Shown: positions 23,902 through 32,872, counted from the stretch's first letter. The stretch is DNA of 64,000 nt from an uncultured Coriobacteriaceae bacterium (GCA_902777325.1 CACYTH010000001.1:124001-188000); one strand, 5' to 3'. The notes: generated by a model not told the origin, from the letters alone. Made by a program: numbers and translations.

Positions 23902-25434
23902 ATGCACCTCAGCGTAAGCGCCATCGTGGACAACCTGCCAGCTGGCCTGTGCCAAGACGTCACGGGAATGCGCGACGACAGCTTGCTCGTAGGCAGGCCA
24001 GAGCTCTACGAAGGCGGCGAGAGAACGTTTTTGTCAGGTCATCTGTATGTGATGCGTTGCGAGCGACTCCCAGCACACGCAGCCGTGCAGGCCGGTGCCG
24101 TCATCATCTGCATCGGCGACGCCCCGCGCCTGCACCGCCTCCGCGAGCGTTGTTGCGTCGTTACGCTCGAGCCTGCGGACTTCTTTGCCACCTTCAACGC
24201 CGTCCAGCGCATATACGACACGTACGACACATGGGAGCATGACTTGAGGCGCATGGTCGACGAGGAGGGCGACATCTCCCACATGCTCACCCGCAGCGAG
24301 GAGATCCTCGGCAACGCGCTGCTCGCCATAGATGGCAACTTCACCATCCTTGGCACGTCTGACCTCGCACGACGCGACGCGGGTCTCTCGGGCGGGGACG
24401 GCAGCGCGCTTCCGCTCAGCACCTTCGACCAGTTCCTTGGCAGCCATGCCCTGTCCACCGAGGTGAGCGACCCCTTTGTCATTGACGTATTGGGGACGCA
24501 CACGCTCAACTGCAACCTGCACCAGGGACGCACGTACTGTGGCTGCGTGACGCTCATCTACGGTACGCGTGACGAGCGGCCCTCGGACCGCTTCGCGCTC
24601 TCCTTCCTCGCCCAGGCCGTGCAGCGTGCCCTGGGGCGCCTGTCAAGCACCACGCCCCATGGCCCCGCCTCCTTAAGGCAGGCGATACAAGACCTGGTCA
24701 ACGGCTTGCCGCTCGACCAGGTGACCAAGGCTGCCGTGGACAACGCCTCGCGGGAGCGTTCCTTCGTATGCATGCGCCTCAAGATGTCGAGCCGCATGGC
24801 GACGCTTCCGCTCGGCTATGTGCGCACCATGGTTGAGAGCACCTTCCCCCACAGCTTCGCCTTCGAGCACCATGGCAACTCAGTGGTTGCGTTCATCGAC
24901 CTCGACCAGCTTGGCCCCGGCGACCCGACCGAGGACATACGTGCCGCCATCGAGCCCTTCACCGGCAGCATGGACATGCGGGCGGGCCTCTCGGATCGAG
25001 TCGAGGACCTGATGCAGGCAAGGCTCTACTACCTCGAGGCAAACAGCGCCCTCGAAAACGGAACCCTGCTCGGCGGTGCAGAACGCCTTCACCGCTTCCA
25101 GGACTTCGCGCTTCAGGACATGGTGGTGAGTTCCCTCGGGGAGATACCCCTCGAGCTCTGGTGTCCCGAGGGCTTGCGCAGGCTCATCGAGCACGACCTC
25201 ACGTCAAGCACAAGCTACCTCGAGACGCTGCGCGTGTACCTTGCCTGTGACCGAGGCGCCACGCAGGCCGCAGCAAGGCTCTACGTGCATCGCAGCACGC
25301 TGCTCGAACGCCTTGCGCGCATCAATCGGGACCTCGGGCTCGACCTCGACGACCCCGACGTCCGCCTGCGCATCCAGCTGCTGCTCAAGGCTATCGAAAT
25401 CAGGGGTCGCATCATGGGCGACACGTCGCTCTAA
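23902..25434 (+). CDS. PucR/CdaR-type transcriptional regulator
   Basis: 510-residue regulator. The C-terminal PucR-type HTH is clear near residues 445-500 (LRVYLACDRGATQAAARLYVHRSTLLERLARI), the N-terminal 130 residues resemble a PucR N-terminal sensing domain, and a GGDEF-like linker lies between. The ATG at 23902 has AGGGA upstream; a GTG at 23869 is a less likely start because it falls on the edge of the inverted repeat. Divergent transcription from the cysteine-rich-GcvT-SDR operon suggests that it controls that operon in response to its substrate. Confidence 0.87.
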   Translation: MHLSVSAIVDNLPAGLCQDVTGMRDDSLLVGRPELYEGGERTFLSGHLYVMRCERLPAHAAVQAGAVIICIGDAPRLHRLRERCCVVTLEPADFFATFNAVQRIYDTYDTWEHDLRRMVDEEGDISHMLTRSEEILGNALLAIDGNFTILGTSDLARRDAGLSGGDGSALPLSTFDQFLGSHALSTEVSDPFVIDVLGTHTLNCNLHQGRTYCGCVTLIYGTRDERPSDRFALSFLAQAVQRALGRLSSTTPHGPASLRQAIQDLVNGLPLDQVTKAAVDNASRERSFVCMRLKMSSRMATLPLGYVRTMVESTFPHSFAFEHHGNSVVAFIDLDQLGPGDPTEDIRAAIEPFTGSMDMRAGLSDRVEDLMQARLYYLEANSALENGTLLGGAERLHRFQDFALQDMVVSSLGEIPLELWCPEGLRRLIEHDLTSSTSYLETLRVYLACDRGATQAAARLYVHRSTLLERLARINRDLGLDLDDPDVRLRIQLLLKAIEIRGRIMGDTSL

Positions 25435-25448
25435 AGAGCCATACGAGA

Positions 25449-25483
25449 AGGGGCCAACCGCGTCTCGTGTGCGGTTGGCCCCT
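25449..25483. terminator. Bidirectional terminator
   Basis: Perfect 13-bp stem (25449-25461 with 25471-25483) between the convergent PucR-type gene and the 71-residue protein gene. Confidence 0.7.
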
Positions 25484-25505
25484 AAGTGGCGTTGCCGTGA
25501 CGGAC

Positions 25506-25721
25506 TTAGCCCTCGATGGCCTTCAGGCGGGCATCAATCTCGTCAAGGTGATCGGCGAGCTCCTTGGCCTGCGGGAAGCTGGCAAGCTTGCGCAGGGTGA
25601 GCCCCATGACCATCTTCATCTGCGGATCGGTGGTGAAGCCGGCAGAGTACTCAGAGATGATGGCTGCGGCCTCAGCGTTCTTCGCGAGCTTCCTGCACTT
25701 GTCGTCAACCGAATAGCCCAT
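25506..25721 (-). CDS. Small helical protein, 71 residues, paralogue of the 9424-9642 product
   Basis: 71-residue protein starting MGYSVDDKCRKLAK, with GGAGGAGGAA directly upstream of the ATG, so expression should be strong. It shares the pattern A-x-A-x-II-x-EY-x2-GF, a Pro four residues later, G-x-(K/T)-x3-L-x2-FPQ and a C-terminal ARL-x-A helix with the small protein of the first PanB-like module. It is a single gene between the PucR-type regulator and pcp. No family name is known to me. Its presence beside both kinds of C1 gene cluster suggests a shared accessory role. Confidence 0.72.
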   Translation of the reverse strand: MGYSVDDKCRKLAKNAEAAAIISEYSAGFTTDPQMKMVMGLTLRKLASFPQAKELADHLDEIDARLKAIEG

Positions 25722-25855
25722 GATTCCTCCTCCATCGGGGCCCTTCTCGTCACGACAATTGTCGTGCCCCCTCGAGAGTCTGAACACACGGCAATCCGAG
25801 GATAGTTAACGCTCGTACCCCTACAGAAAGAGGGGTACTGGCCACCCGGGGCGAC

Positions 25856-26431
25856 CTACAGTTGCTCGAGCGCGCTGATTGCCGCCATCAGCCCTCGCGC
25901 CATGCACCCGGCATCAAGCCCCTGCGCCGGCACATGCACGAAACCACAGGGCACGCCCGTTCCCGCCAAGTGGTGCAACATCAGGTACATGAGGTCGTTG
26001 CAGACGTAGGCTCCGGCCGAGTAGGAAACGTCACCCGGCAACCCCGCCTCGCGCACTGCCTCCGCCATCGCACGCACGGGCAGCGTCGAGAAGAGCGCGC
26101 TCTCCCCGCCTTCGAGCACCGGTTCGTCGAGTGGCGCATTTCCCTCGTTGTCGGGAATGCGCGCGAAGCGCAGATTGATGGCAACCATCTCCGGGGTGAT
26201 CGCAGAGCGACCGGAAGCCTCTCCCACACACATCACGACATCCGGACGGAGGCGTCCGGCCTCTGCGAGCGCGATTTCCGCAGCTCGGCTAAATACCACA
26301 GGTAGGCAGAGCCTCTGCACCTCGAAGGTGCCTGTCACATCCGGCAGCGCAAACACCGCGTCGCGCGATGCGTTCACCAGGCGGCCACCAAACGGCTCGA
26401 AGCAGGTTATGAGTAGTCGTTTGCGTTCCAT
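25856..26431 (-). CDS. pcp: Pyroglutamyl-peptidase I
   Basis: 191-residue cysteine peptidase removing N-terminal pyroglutamate. The catalytic triad is visible as E81 (TPEMVAIN), C144 (AYVCNDLMY) and H166 (FVHVPA). The N-terminus LLITCFEPFGG and CVGEASGR match the C15 family, although it is shorter than the usual 205-215 residues. It is a single-gene unit whose upstream region has two palindromes, one only 9 bp from the start codon. Confidence 0.9.
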   Translation of the reverse strand: MERKRLLITCFEPFGGRLVNASRDAVFALPDVTGTFEVQRLCLPVVFSRAAEIALAEAGRLRPDVVMCVGEASGRSAITPEMVAINLRFARIPDNEGNAPLDEPVLEGGESALFSTLPVRAMAEAVREAGLPGDVSYSAGAYVCNDLMYLMLHHLAGTGVPCGFVHVPAQGLDAGCMARGLMAAISALEQL

Positions 26432-26439
26432 ACAGCCAT

Positions 26440-26486
26440 TAAAGCAGCTTTAGGACCTCAGCACATAGTGCAAAGTAATATGTGCT
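26440..26486 (-). promoter_or_regulatory. Two palindromes upstream of pcp
   Basis: TAAAGCAGCTTTA at 26440-26452 is a perfect 13-base palindrome 9 bp upstream of the pcp start. AGCACATA (26460-26467) and TATGTGCT (26479-26486) form a second inverted repeat. Candidate operators. Confidence 0.45.
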
Positions 26487-26512
26487 CCCTCAGCATGGCA
26501 CTACCGCTCATT

Positions 26513-26554
26513 GAGGGGCGGGCCTGTCAACATACCGAAACAGGCCCGTCCCTC
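26513..26554 (-). terminator. Strong hairpin downstream of the second GcvT-like gene
   Basis: 15-bp stem with one G-T pair (26513-26527 with 26540-26554). No T-run follows, so it may be a factor-assisted or mRNA-protecting structure. Confidence 0.5.
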
Positions 26555-26603
26555 TCGAAGAACGTTGTTAGCCAGCTTGCGTCAGGCTCGACGACCTCAA
26601 TGC

Positions 26604-26648
26604 GCACCGCCATTCGGACTCCACTTATGCGAGTACGAATGGCGGTGC
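26604..26648 (-). terminator. Second strong hairpin downstream of the second GcvT-like gene
   Basis: 13-bp outer stem (26604-26616 with 26636-26648) plus an inner ACTC/GAGT pairing after a single mismatch, 48 bp after the GcvT-like stop. Confidence 0.5.
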
Positions 26649-26696
26649 CTAAAGAGGCGAAGTCTATCGCCTTATCCGCAGGGAACCCAGCTGGTG

Positions 26697-28031
26697 CTAG
26701 AACACGGGATGCGGAATGGTCTCGGTGTCAAAGCTCTCGTTGCGGCCTTCCTTGATATAGGGGAACAGGCTCACGCGGCACTTGATGCGCACCTGGTCGG
26801 TACCCTTGTTGCCCCAAAGGATCTCGAGCTCCCGGCCCTCTTCGACAAGGCCGTGGTAGATGGTGCCGATGGAGATCATCTGACGCGTCTTGCTGGAGAA
26901 CATACGGCCAGAGGAGCATCCCACAAAGGTGTCGCCGTCGTAGACCTCGTCGATGTGCAGGGTGCCATTGCCCAGCACGTAGTCGTAGTCGCAGGGGAAC
27001 TCGATGGGGTCGACGCGACGGGTGCCGTCCATGGACGCCTTGACGGCCTCGGCCACGCTGTCCACATCCCAGATGAGGGTGCAGGCGGTCTTGTAGTTGC
27101 CCGCCAGCTCGGCCTCGATGGCCTCCTTGCCGATGAAGTCGTGGTCCATGCGCACCATCTTCTGCCAGCCGTTCTCCATGGGCGTGCGGTAGACGAGGTC
27201 ACTGTCGGCAGGCAGGGAGCCGGCGATGTTCCACTCGAAGCCCGGGATGGGGAACGCGTAGTGCTCGGTGCCCTGCGGGATGGAGCCCTCGCAATGGCAG
27301 GTCACGTAGGGCAGCTTGCCGAGCTGGCGGATGCCGTAGGGCTCGCCCACGCGCAGGACCTCGCCCAGCACCTCCTGGCAGTCCTTGGTGAGGCCGTGGG
27401 TCTCGTAGCCCAGCGTGCCCGCCATGCCGGTGCGCAGCACGAAGACCTCGTGGCCGGCGATCTTGAGGCCCTGCTGAAGCCACATGAATCCCAGGTCGTG
27501 CAGGTCGGTCTTGGTCGCCTGCTCCACGACCTCGAGCGAGCGCGGTCCGCACATCTGGTAGAAGAAGTGGCTCTCGGTGCAGTCCTCGACCTCAAAGTTG
27601 AACCTGTCCTGGAAGAAGATGTGGTTGAGCATGGCCGGGTCGGGCAGGAACATGGAGTAGAAGGTGTCCTCGGCCAGGCGCATGACGATGCCGTCGTTCA
27701 TGATCTTGCCGTTGGGCTGGCAGATGATGACGTGGCGCGCCTTGCCCACCGGGTACTTCTTGAAGGTGTTGACGCTCGCGGCGGTCAGGAAGTCCAGGTA
27801 CTCGGTGCCCTTGATGAGGTAGTTCATCGCGGGGTTGAGGCCGCCATGCACGTAGCAGGTGTCGTACCACGAGAGCTCCTCGTCGAGCCAGCCGCTGTAG
27901 GAGAAGGGCTGGATGGGGAAGCGTCCGTCGTCGGCCATCGGGGTGAAGACGCCCTCGTGGCTGGTGAACGTGGTGTTGCGCGGGATGAGGTTCTGTGCGA
28001 AGGGGCTGGGCTTGAACTCCGGTGCAGACAT
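26697..28031 (-). CDS. GcvT-superfamily THF-dependent demethylase/aminomethyltransferase, long form
   Basis: 444-residue member of the GcvT superfamily. The first folate-site aspartate region reads GKIMNDGIV, keeping the second Asp. GTLGYETHG and GKEAIEAEL are further family signs, and the C-terminal barrel extends to residue 444. At this length it resembles LigM/DesA-type THF-dependent O-demethylases more than the 330-370-residue glycine cleavage T protein. No gcvP/gcvH is present. The start MSAPEFKPS at 28031 has GGAGGAA upstream. It is followed at its 5' side by a PucR-type regulator and an MFS transporter on the same strand, a plausible uptake-demethylation unit. The methyl donor is unknown. 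Confidence 0.8.
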   Translation of the reverse strand: MSAPEFKPSPFAQNLIPRNTTFTSHEGVFTPMADDGRFPIQPFSYSGWLDEELSWYDTCYVHGGLNPAMNYLIKGTEYLDFLTAASVNTFKKYPVGKARHVIICQPNGKIMNDGIVMRLAEDTFYSMFLPDPAMLNHIFFQDRFNFEVEDCTESHFFYQMCGPRSLEVVEQATKTDLHDLGFMWLQQGLKIAGHEVFVLRTGMAGTLGYETHGLTKDCQEVLGEVLRVGEPYGIRQLGKLPYVTCHCEGSIPQGTEHYAFPIPGFEWNIAGSLPADSDLVYRTPMENGWQKMVRMDHDFIGKEAIEAELAGNYKTACTLIWDVDSVAEAVKASMDGTRRVDPIEFPCDYDYVLGNGTLHIDEVYDGDTFVGCSSGRMFSSKTRQMISIGTIYHGLVEEGRELEILWGNKGTDQVRIKCRVSLFPYIKEGRNESFDTETIPHPVF

Positions 28032-28084
28032 GGGTTCCTCCTTGTGCGATGACGTCATGGCGACGCTCCTGCTTACGCCTCACA

Positions 28085-28113
28085 TGATGGGGCCCTGCAA
28101 AAGCCCCGTCATC
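28085..28113 (-). terminator. Hairpin between the PucR-type gene and the long GcvT-like gene
   Basis: 10-bp stem with one G-T pair (about 28085-28094 with 28104-28113), 33 bp after the regulator stop. It suggests separate transcripts for regulator and enzyme. Confidence 0.4.
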
Positions 28114-28145
28114 GGGCTGCGGTATGGGAAGAACCTCTTGGACTG

Positions 28146-29363
28146 TTACTTTGTCACAGGGTCGCCTCGCCAGGCGAGCACGCGGCGCATGCGCAGGGAC
28201 AGTGCCAGCGACTGGCAGGTCTCCCCGCTCTCCAGGTCCACGTCAAAGAGCTGCTGGATCCGCTCGAGGCGCGCGTACATCGTGTTCTTGTGAATGCCCA
28301 GAAGCCGTGCGGCCGCCTGTGCGTTGTTGGCACAGCGGAGATAGGCATCGACGGTCTTTATGAGCTGGGTCCCCTCACGTCGGTCGTGCCCTGCCATGCG
28401 CTCCGTCACCGGGTCGATGTAGTGCGAGAGATCCGTCAGCTCCGCCACCTGCATCAGCAAGTCGTCCAGACGCCAGTCGTCATAGTTCGCCAGACCCGCA
28501 GGCAGTCCCGCACGCTGCGAGAGAACCATGGCGGCACGCGCCTGACGATAGGACTCCTTGATGCCCCCTCTCGAGTCGAAGGCGCCACCCACCCCCACGC
28601 GCAGGGGAAGGTTCGCGAGGCATGCCTCTAGGTCGCGGAGCGGAACCTCCTCGTATCTGCTCAGGTCAAGGAGCATGACCAGTCGGCCATGGCGCACGAT
28701 GGTGGGAGATGTGGGAAAACGCCGGGCCAGAAGACCCTGCGAGAACGAGAACACGACCCCCGAGTGGCCCGACTCGAGAGCGATGACCAGCACACGGCTG
28801 CGCGAGGGAAGTCCCAGGCGGTCGCCGCGAGCCATGAGGTCCAGCTCTTCTCCCGATGCCGTCCCCTCGATGGCTGCGGTCACCACGTCAAGGAGGGCTG
28901 ACGAGCTCCTCACCTGCATGTCCTGCCAGGTCATCTCCAGCACGATGGCCTGGCAGAGGACGACGAGCAGATCCCCGTCGCACTCGCCGAGCGGCTCGCG
29001 CTCTACGAGCGTTGCCATGCCGACGACATCGTTCCGAAGGCGAATGCGGGCACCCACAAAGCGGCCCGGGTAGAAGTCGAACTTGCCCACGACGGGGGTA
29101 TCGTTCGAGAAAACGCGCTCGTAGATACCTGCGCGCCCGACGTCCGCCGCGTTGTCGGGGTCCATTCTTCCCCCGGGAAAGAACTCGTCCCAAAAGGCAC
29201 GGTCCTCCTCTGTCGCATGGCTCATCGCCATGACCCGTGCCGCAAGGTCGCAGACGAACACGGGGTTGCCGATGACCTCAGCGCCGACATCCACCAGATG
29301 CTGCAGGCCGCCATGATCGAGCAGCGCATCCATGATGCGCGCCTTGCCCTGCCTGAACTCCAT
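28146..29363 (-). CDS. PucR/CdaR-type transcriptional regulator, second copy
   Basis: 405-residue regulator with a C-terminal PucR-type HTH (VDAYLRCANNAQAAARLLGIHKNTMYARLERI, about residues 336-370) and an N-terminal sensor region of about 140 residues that looks GAF-like (VFVCDLAARVMAMS, GARIRLRNDVVGMATLV). It differs from the regulator at 23902-25434 in its N-terminus. Its position between an MFS transporter and a GcvT-like demethylase suggests that it responds to their substrate. The ATG has GGGGGCAAC upstream, a modest ribosome binding site. Confidence 0.85.
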   Translation of the reverse strand: MEFRQGKARIMDALLDHGGLQHLVDVGAEVIGNPVFVCDLAARVMAMSHATEEDRAFWDEFFPGGRMDPDNAADVGRAGIYERVFSNDTPVVGKFDFYPGRFVGARIRLRNDVVGMATLVEREPLGECDGDLLVVLCQAIVLEMTWQDMQVRSSSALLDVVTAAIEGTASGEELDLMARGDRLGLPSRSRVLVIALESGHSGVVFSFSQGLLARRFPTSPTIVRHGRLVMLLDLSRYEEVPLRDLEACLANLPLRVGVGGAFDSRGGIKESYRQARAAMVLSQRAGLPAGLANYDDWRLDDLLMQVAELTDLSHYIDPVTERMAGHDRREGTQLIKTVDAYLRCANNAQAAARLLGIHKNTMYARLERIQQLFDVDLESGETCQSLALSLRMRRVLAWRGDPVTK

Positions 29364-29451
29364 GTTGCCCCCGTTCTTCGACCTTCCCCTGTGAACTTAT
29401 CACATCAATGGGGCACTTGGACGGAGGGGCTTTCGGAGTGTTGCAGGGACC

Positions 29452-30678
29452 CTACGCCACAGTCTCCAAACGATGCGTATACACATACAGCATGGATGCG
29501 ACAGCGGCTCCCAGGCAGACCAGCAGCACGATGATGGGCAGCACGTAGCCACCGGAGAAGTCATACATGAAGCCGACCACGGACGAGAAGATGGCGTTGG
29601 CGAAGTTGCCCGCCAGGCTGATGGTGGGATAGGTCTTGTCGTAGTTGGCAACTCCAAAGGCGTCGCGCGTGATCATGGTAATGGCCACGGTGCCCAGCGA
29701 GTAGCACAGACCGCACAGGGCCGCTGCCACGATGAGCATCTGGGGGCTGCGAATGATCAGCAGCATGACCAGCGACGAGGCAACGACTGCGGCATAGATC
29801 AGCGTGGAGATGCGGGTGCCCAGACGGTCGATGAGCGCACCGAGCACGATCTTGCCCAGGCTATTGGCCACCATGGAGGCGGACAGCATCGAGGCTCCCA
29901 GCGCCGCGCCAAAGCCGTAGCTCTCTGCCATGCCAGGGAAGAACTGCGGTATGGCAGTCACTGCAGTGGCGAGAACCGCGTAGCCGATGACCGCGCCAAG
30001 GATGACCATGCTCACCGGAGCGGCGGAGACCGCGGAGCCCGTCTCTGCCTTTGCATTGGATTCACTTGCGACGGTACCCGCACCGAGCGCCTCGAGACCG
30101 GCCGTTGCGGGGTCGAGCGAGGGCAGCAGCAGGATGGCGGGCAGGTTGAGCAGCACGGTGAAGGCGGCAATGGCGACGTATCCCATGCGCCAACCCACGC
30201 CACCGATGATGCCGTTGACGATCGGCGAGAAGAGCGCACCCGCAAGACCGCTGCAAGCCATGGCGATGCTCGACGCAAGGGCAACGTTGGTCACGAACCA
30301 GCGATTGATGACCGAGGTGACGAACACGAAGCCGATCATGCCGGCAACCAGGCCGCGCACGACGCAGAGCGCGTACATGGGCATGACGCCCTGGCAGAAC
30401 GAGAAGCCCACCGTCGCAGCCGCATTAACAGCCGTCGCGCCAATGAGCAGCGGTTTCAGGGTCTTCTCGGTGAGCAGGCGCGGGGCGATCATGCCACCGA
30501 AGGCGAACGAGATGTTGGTGATGGTGAGCATGAGGCTCACCTGTCCGCGCAGGACCCCAAACTCCTCCGAGACCGGGGTGAAGAACAGTCCCGCAACGTT
30601 GGTCACCAGGCCAACGCCCGACGCCAACAGGCCACACATGGCCACGACCACCAGCAGGTGCCTACCAGAGAGCTTCAT
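29452..30678 (-). CDS. Major facilitator superfamily transporter
   Basis: 408-residue MFS protein of the oxalate/formate antiporter (OFA)-like style with about 12 predicted membrane helices in two halves joined by a polar loop (about residues 190-215, EALGAGTVASESNAKAETG). The RxxxGxR-like motif after helix 8 reads LGALIDRLGTRIS. The start MKLSGRHLL at 30678 has GGGGGGAG upstream; the frame is open 23 codons further without a site. It is upstream of a PucR regulator and a GcvT-like gene, so it may import the methylated substrate, or exchange an organic acid such as formate. Neither can be decided from sequence. Confidence 0.85.
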   Translation of the reverse strand: MKLSGRHLLVVVAMCGLLASGVGLVTNVAGLFFTPVSEEFGVLRGQVSLMLTITNISFAFGGMIAPRLLTEKTLKPLLIGATAVNAAATVGFSFCQGVMPMYALCVVRGLVAGMIGFVFVTSVINRWFVTNVALASSIAMACSGLAGALFSPIVNGIIGGVGWRMGYVAIAAFTVLLNLPAILLLPSLDPATAGLEALGAGTVASESNAKAETGSAVSAAPVSMVILGAVIGYAVLATAVTAIPQFFPGMAESYGFGAALGASMLSASMVANSLGKIVLGALIDRLGTRISTLIYAAVVASSLVMLLIIRSPQMLIVAAALCGLCYSLGTVAITMITRDAFGVANYDKTYPTISLAGNFANAIFSSVVGFMYDFSGGYVLPIIVLLVCLGAAVASMLYVYTHRLETVA

Positions 30679-30922
30679 GCCATCTCCCCCCAACGATTCC
30701 AATATCCCCAATTTGATGATACGTAAGAAAATGGTATCACGCGACATACAATCGCACTGATTCGTCTACTTGCGCGGCCTCCAAAGCTGCTCTCGATTGC
30801 GCGCGCTGGCGTGGCAACCTACGATGACCTTATGAAGGGTTTGTAACATGCGACAAAGTCCCTCCGACGATCGTATTAGGGGTAAGGCCAGCGCAGGTCC
30901 AAATAAGAGAGGAAGGTTTGCC

Positions 30923-31657
30923 ATGAAGAGGATCGCGGCACTTGCAACAACCGGAGCGCTCGCACTCTCCCTGTCCCTCATCGGATGCGGCGCCAAGCCA
31001 GTTGCGGAAGACACTCCGTCGGAAGCCAGCCCCGAGGCGACCGAGGTCGTCGGTGGCTACACGGCCTCTGACGAAGCGCCGACCTCCACCCTCACCGATC
31101 ATGAGCAGGAGGTCTTCGCAGCCGCCACCAAGGAGCTCGTCGGGGTCACCTACACTCCCGTCTCCACACTGGCCACGCAGGTGGTGGCGGGTACCAACTA
31201 CGCCTTCCTCTGCAAGGGCGAGGTCGCAGACGCTCAGGGAACGACTGGATGGTACCTGCTGGTCGTCTACGAGAATCTCTCTGGCGAGGCGGAGCTGACC
31301 TCGGCCGAGCAGATCGACCTTGCTGACGTGCACGTCACCGACGAGACCGCCGATGGCGAGGCCGTCGGTGCCTGGGCCGTCGTGATGCCCGAAGCCACCG
31401 AGCTTCTACCCGCCGATGCTGCCGAGGCCTTCACCAAGGCGACCGAGGCGTATGTGGGCGTGAGCCTCAAGCCCCTGGCAACGCTCGGAACGCAGGTCGT
31501 CGCTGGAACCAACTACCTCGTGCTTTGCGCCGGAGAGCCCACCACTGCCAACCCGGTGGCGCAGCTCTACGTGGCCGAGGTCTACTGCGATCTCGACGGC
31601 AACTCCGAGTTCACCAGCGTCCAGACCTTCGACCTGCTCTCCTACATCAACAACTAA
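30923..31657 (+). CDS. Lipoprotein with two cystatin-like repeats
   Basis: 244-residue lipoprotein. The signal peptide ends in the lipobox LIGC with Cys22, followed by an acidic Ser/Thr/Pro-rich linker to about residue 55. Two homologous domains follow (about 57-136 and 160-244). Each has an N-terminal helix, then V-G-V-x2-x-P(V/L)-x-TL-x-T and the motif QVVAGTNY (Q86 and Q191), which is the cystatin first-hairpin signature, then a Trp/Tyr-containing strand. Cystatins inhibit papain-like cysteine proteases in eukaryotes; whether the bacterial version does is unknown. GGAAGG precedes the ATG at 30923. A strong terminator follows. Confidence 0.8.
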   Translation: MKRIAALATTGALALSLSLIGCGAKPVAEDTPSEASPEATEVVGGYTASDEAPTSTLTDHEQEVFAAATKELVGVTYTPVSTLATQVVAGTNYAFLCKGEVADAQGTTGWYLLVVYENLSGEAELTSAEQIDLADVHVTDETADGEAVGAWAVVMPEATELLPADAAEAFTKATEAYVGVSLKPLATLGTQVVAGTNYLVLCAGEPTTANPVAQLYVAEVYCDLDGNSEFTSVQTFDLLSYINN

Positions 31658-31714
31658 CCAAGCGCCCGGGACAACGGGAGTCGCCCGCATGTCCTAGAAA
31701 AGTGCGCCGTGAAC

Positions 31715-31762
31715 GCGGCTATTCGGACTCTTCCAGGAAGGCTCCGAATAGCCGCTTTGTTG
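31715..31762 (+). terminator. Terminator of the cystatin-like lipoprotein gene
   Basis: Perfect 13-bp stem (31715-31727 with 31743-31755) followed by TTTGTTG. Confidence 0.75.
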
Positions 31763-31861
31763 TGCACTCTTTTGTCAGGGAAGCACGAGTGATGACATGA
31801 GACAAATAGGTGTCCACTAGGTCTGTGGGTGGTCGTTAAGGAGGCTGGTCGGGACGGCGTG

Positions 31862-32746
31862 TCAGTTGGTACCAGAGAGCGAAGTGAAGCCGTTCCCAAA
31901 GGCCTCGTGAATCTTGCTCACGACAATGGTTGCAGACGGGTCTATCTCGGCCACGATACGCCGCAGGTAGGCCATCTCCGAGCGCGTGAGTACCACGAGA
32001 AGAACGGGACGGTCCCTGCCCGTATAGCCACCGCGCGCAAGCAGCTCCGTGCACCCGCGATCAAGGTCGGAGAAGACGTGTGCCTTTATCTCGTCATGCT
32101 GGTCGGAGATCACGTAGGCCGCACGCTGCGTGTCGAAGCCATCGATGACCATGTCGAGCACGCGGGTACCAAGATACATTGCTATCGTTGCATAAAGTGC
32201 GTTCTCTATGCCAAATACCGGCACCGAGAGCGCGATGACCGCTGCATCTGCGGCAAGCGAGGCCATACCGGTCGAGAGCGACGTGTGGGCTGCTGCGATC
32301 TGCGCGACGATGTCCGTCCCCCCGGTGTTGCCACCGGCGCGAAAGACCAAGCCCAGCCCAATGCCGCACACCACACCACCCCAGAGGGCACACAGCAGCA
32401 TGTCGCCGTTGCCCAACACGGGAAGCACGGGTGCGAGCGCATCGGTCGCAACCGAGGAGACCACGATGCCCAGTATGCAACGCGCGGCATAGCGTGCACC
32501 ACCCTCATGCAAAACAGCACCCATGAGCAGGACGTTCATCGCAAGGACCTGCATGCCCACCGGAACGACCGGCAGCGAGGCCCGGCGCAGCAGCTCGGCG
32601 ATGACGGTTGCGAGGCCCGAAGCGCCGCCCGCAGCGATACCGTTTGGGATCTCGAAGCAGTCGAGACCGACCGCGAACAGAATCGACCCCAAGACGATGT
32701 ACGCCGAGTCGCTGATGAGACCGCTTCTGAGCACCCTCTGCGCCAT
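31862..32746 (-). CDS. YitT-family membrane protein with C-terminal DUF2179 domain
   Basis: 294-residue protein with five to six predicted membrane helices in the first 200 residues (for example GGVVCGIGLGLVFRAGGNTGGTD, a YitT hallmark) and a cytoplasmic DUF2179 domain at the end (VLTRSEMAYLRRIVAEIDPSATIVVS). Function in the family is not established. The start MAQRVLRSG at 32746 has GGGGGAG upstream, and the 21 codons before it look non-coding. Single gene; the region downstream of it at lower coordinates carries the lipoprotein terminator. Confidence 0.85.
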   Translation of the reverse strand: MAQRVLRSGLISDSAYIVLGSILFAVGLDCFEIPNGIAAGGASGLATVIAELLRRASLPVVPVGMQVLAMNVLLMGAVLHEGGARYAARCILGIVVSSVATDALAPVLPVLGNGDMLLCALWGGVVCGIGLGLVFRAGGNTGGTDIVAQIAAAHTSLSTGMASLAADAAVIALSVPVFGIENALYATIAMYLGTRVLDMVIDGFDTQRAAYVISDQHDEIKAHVFSDLDRGCTELLARGGYTGRDRPVLLVVLTRSEMAYLRRIVAEIDPSATIVVSKIHEAFGNGFTSLSGTN

Positions 32747-32872
32747 GGCTCCCCCAAACCAAGTGGACGTCGTTTGGGCCATACTCCACCTGGCAAAGGG
32801 AAAACACAATATTAATCATACTTTATACACGTATTGCCAAGTATCGCACGCGGTCTGGAGGCAGGTCAGTGG

